Assembly (NCBI GenBank): GCA_030867875.1
Contig: JAOWCC010000577.1
Location: 78,225,740 to 78,289,739, forward strand
DNA: 64,000 nt
Direction of reading: 5' to 3'
DNA from: Actinernus sp. WN-2022
Lineage: Eukaryota > Cnidaria > Anthozoa > Actiniaria > Actinernidae
Positions 63,661 to 64,000 of the stretch are shown piece by piece. Below the pieces are notes generated by a model. It was not told the origin of the DNA and ran no database searches. It saw only the letters and a program-made list of their open reading frames with translations. Both the position numbers and the translations under genes were made by a program. The stretch's first letter is position 1; each line of letters opens with the position of its first letter.

Positions 63661-64000
63661 TCAGCTTGTAACATAGTCACTAAGGTTGTTTGGGGGTCGC
63701 GTTATCCTCCCTGATCTTCTTGTAATCTGTGGCTCCTGGTTTGCTCCTATTTGCTCCTTAGCATCTCTCTGACTTAGTTGTACTTCCAACTCTGGTCCTG
63801 GTGTCGGTTCCCTAATTGGCACTGCCACAGGATCTATTACACTAGGCTCTATTGGTTCTGTGACGGGATTGATAAAACGCTTGGTGTGTTGTATGTTTCT
63901 CTTGTATTCTACACCCTGAGATGACTTCAGTTGCATCTGATCACCATAGCGTGCCATTACTTGGTATGGTTCACTCTCGTAGTGTGATGATAGCTTGTTC
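63661..64000 (-). pseudogene. Ty3/Gypsy Pol C-terminus (integrase tail), runs off the window
   Basis: The minus strand enters at 64000 in frame with NKLSSHYESEPYQVMARYGD, continues QMQLKSSQGVEYKRNIQHTK and ends RRSGRITRPPNNLSDYVTS followed by TGA at 63661. NKL...PYQV...G..YKRN..H.K is the conserved integrase C-terminal GPY/F-like region, and the RRSxRxxxPP tail is usual in Gypsy Pol. The rest of pol and gag would lie to the right of the window. Whether the whole element is intact is unknown; I list it as a fragment. Confidence 0.75.

Overview
The window reads as non-coding-rich nuclear DNA of an animal, most probably an anthozoan cnidarian such as a stony coral. The evidence is one gene split by six GT-AG introns of up to about 4.8 kb, no bacterial-style gene packing, LINEs whose 3' ends finish in (TTG)n, tRNA-derived SINEs, and a very high density of short inverted-repeat DNA transposons. 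The coral assignment rests on recalled family resemblance and is an inference; the eukaryotic assignment is read directly from the sequence.

The only gene that can be rebuilt end to end is on the minus strand, 35706 down to 19091. It has seven exons (171, 119, 70, 117, 189, 111 and 183 nt) whose phases fit and give 319 residues plus a stop. It is a 2-oxoglutarate/Fe(II) dioxygenase of the isopenicillin-N-synthase-like type, with the HxD...H iron triad and the RxS co-substrate motif. Its last three exons are present a second time at 56195-50634, inside a direct segmental duplication: copy A about 12.93-25.77 kb, copy B about 47.64-61.96 kb. Each copy carries insertions the other lacks, so each serves as the empty-site control for the other.

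Layout. 0-7.3 kb: a TTAA-flanked element, foldbacks, two LINE fragments, a minisatellite, and three tandem copies of a unit with tRNA-like and hammerhead-like motifs. 7.3-11.9 kb: a nearly intact two-ORF LINE with one stop in ORF1 and one frameshift in ORF2. 11.9-12.9 kb: a Harbinger transposon relic. 12.9-25.8 kb: duplication copy A, holding gene exons 5-7. 25.8-36.2 kb: exons 1-4 in introns packed with MITEs (piggyBac-like, hAT-like, TA-flanked, TTAA-flanked and foldback types) and an LTR remnant. 36.2-40.3 kb: SINEs and minisatellites. 40.3-45.5 kb: a pair of inverted GGATTCC-rich ends enclosing a decayed LINE and a decayed propeller-like multicopy gene. 45.5-47.6 kb: large palindromic MITEs. 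47.6-62 kb: duplication copy B with many extra insertions, including a perfect palindrome with 258-bp arms. 62-64 kb: an inverted repeat and the end of a Ty3/Gypsy element running off the window.

The most notable signal is a set of foldback elements from 48 bp to 1 kb, several with ends TAGCCTG...CAGGCTA, flanked by 8-9 bp target duplications that can be read directly. A second group has CACAGGT ends and 7-bp duplications. No transposase for these groups was recognised in the window. No rRNA, CRISPR array, bacterial operon or origin was seen.
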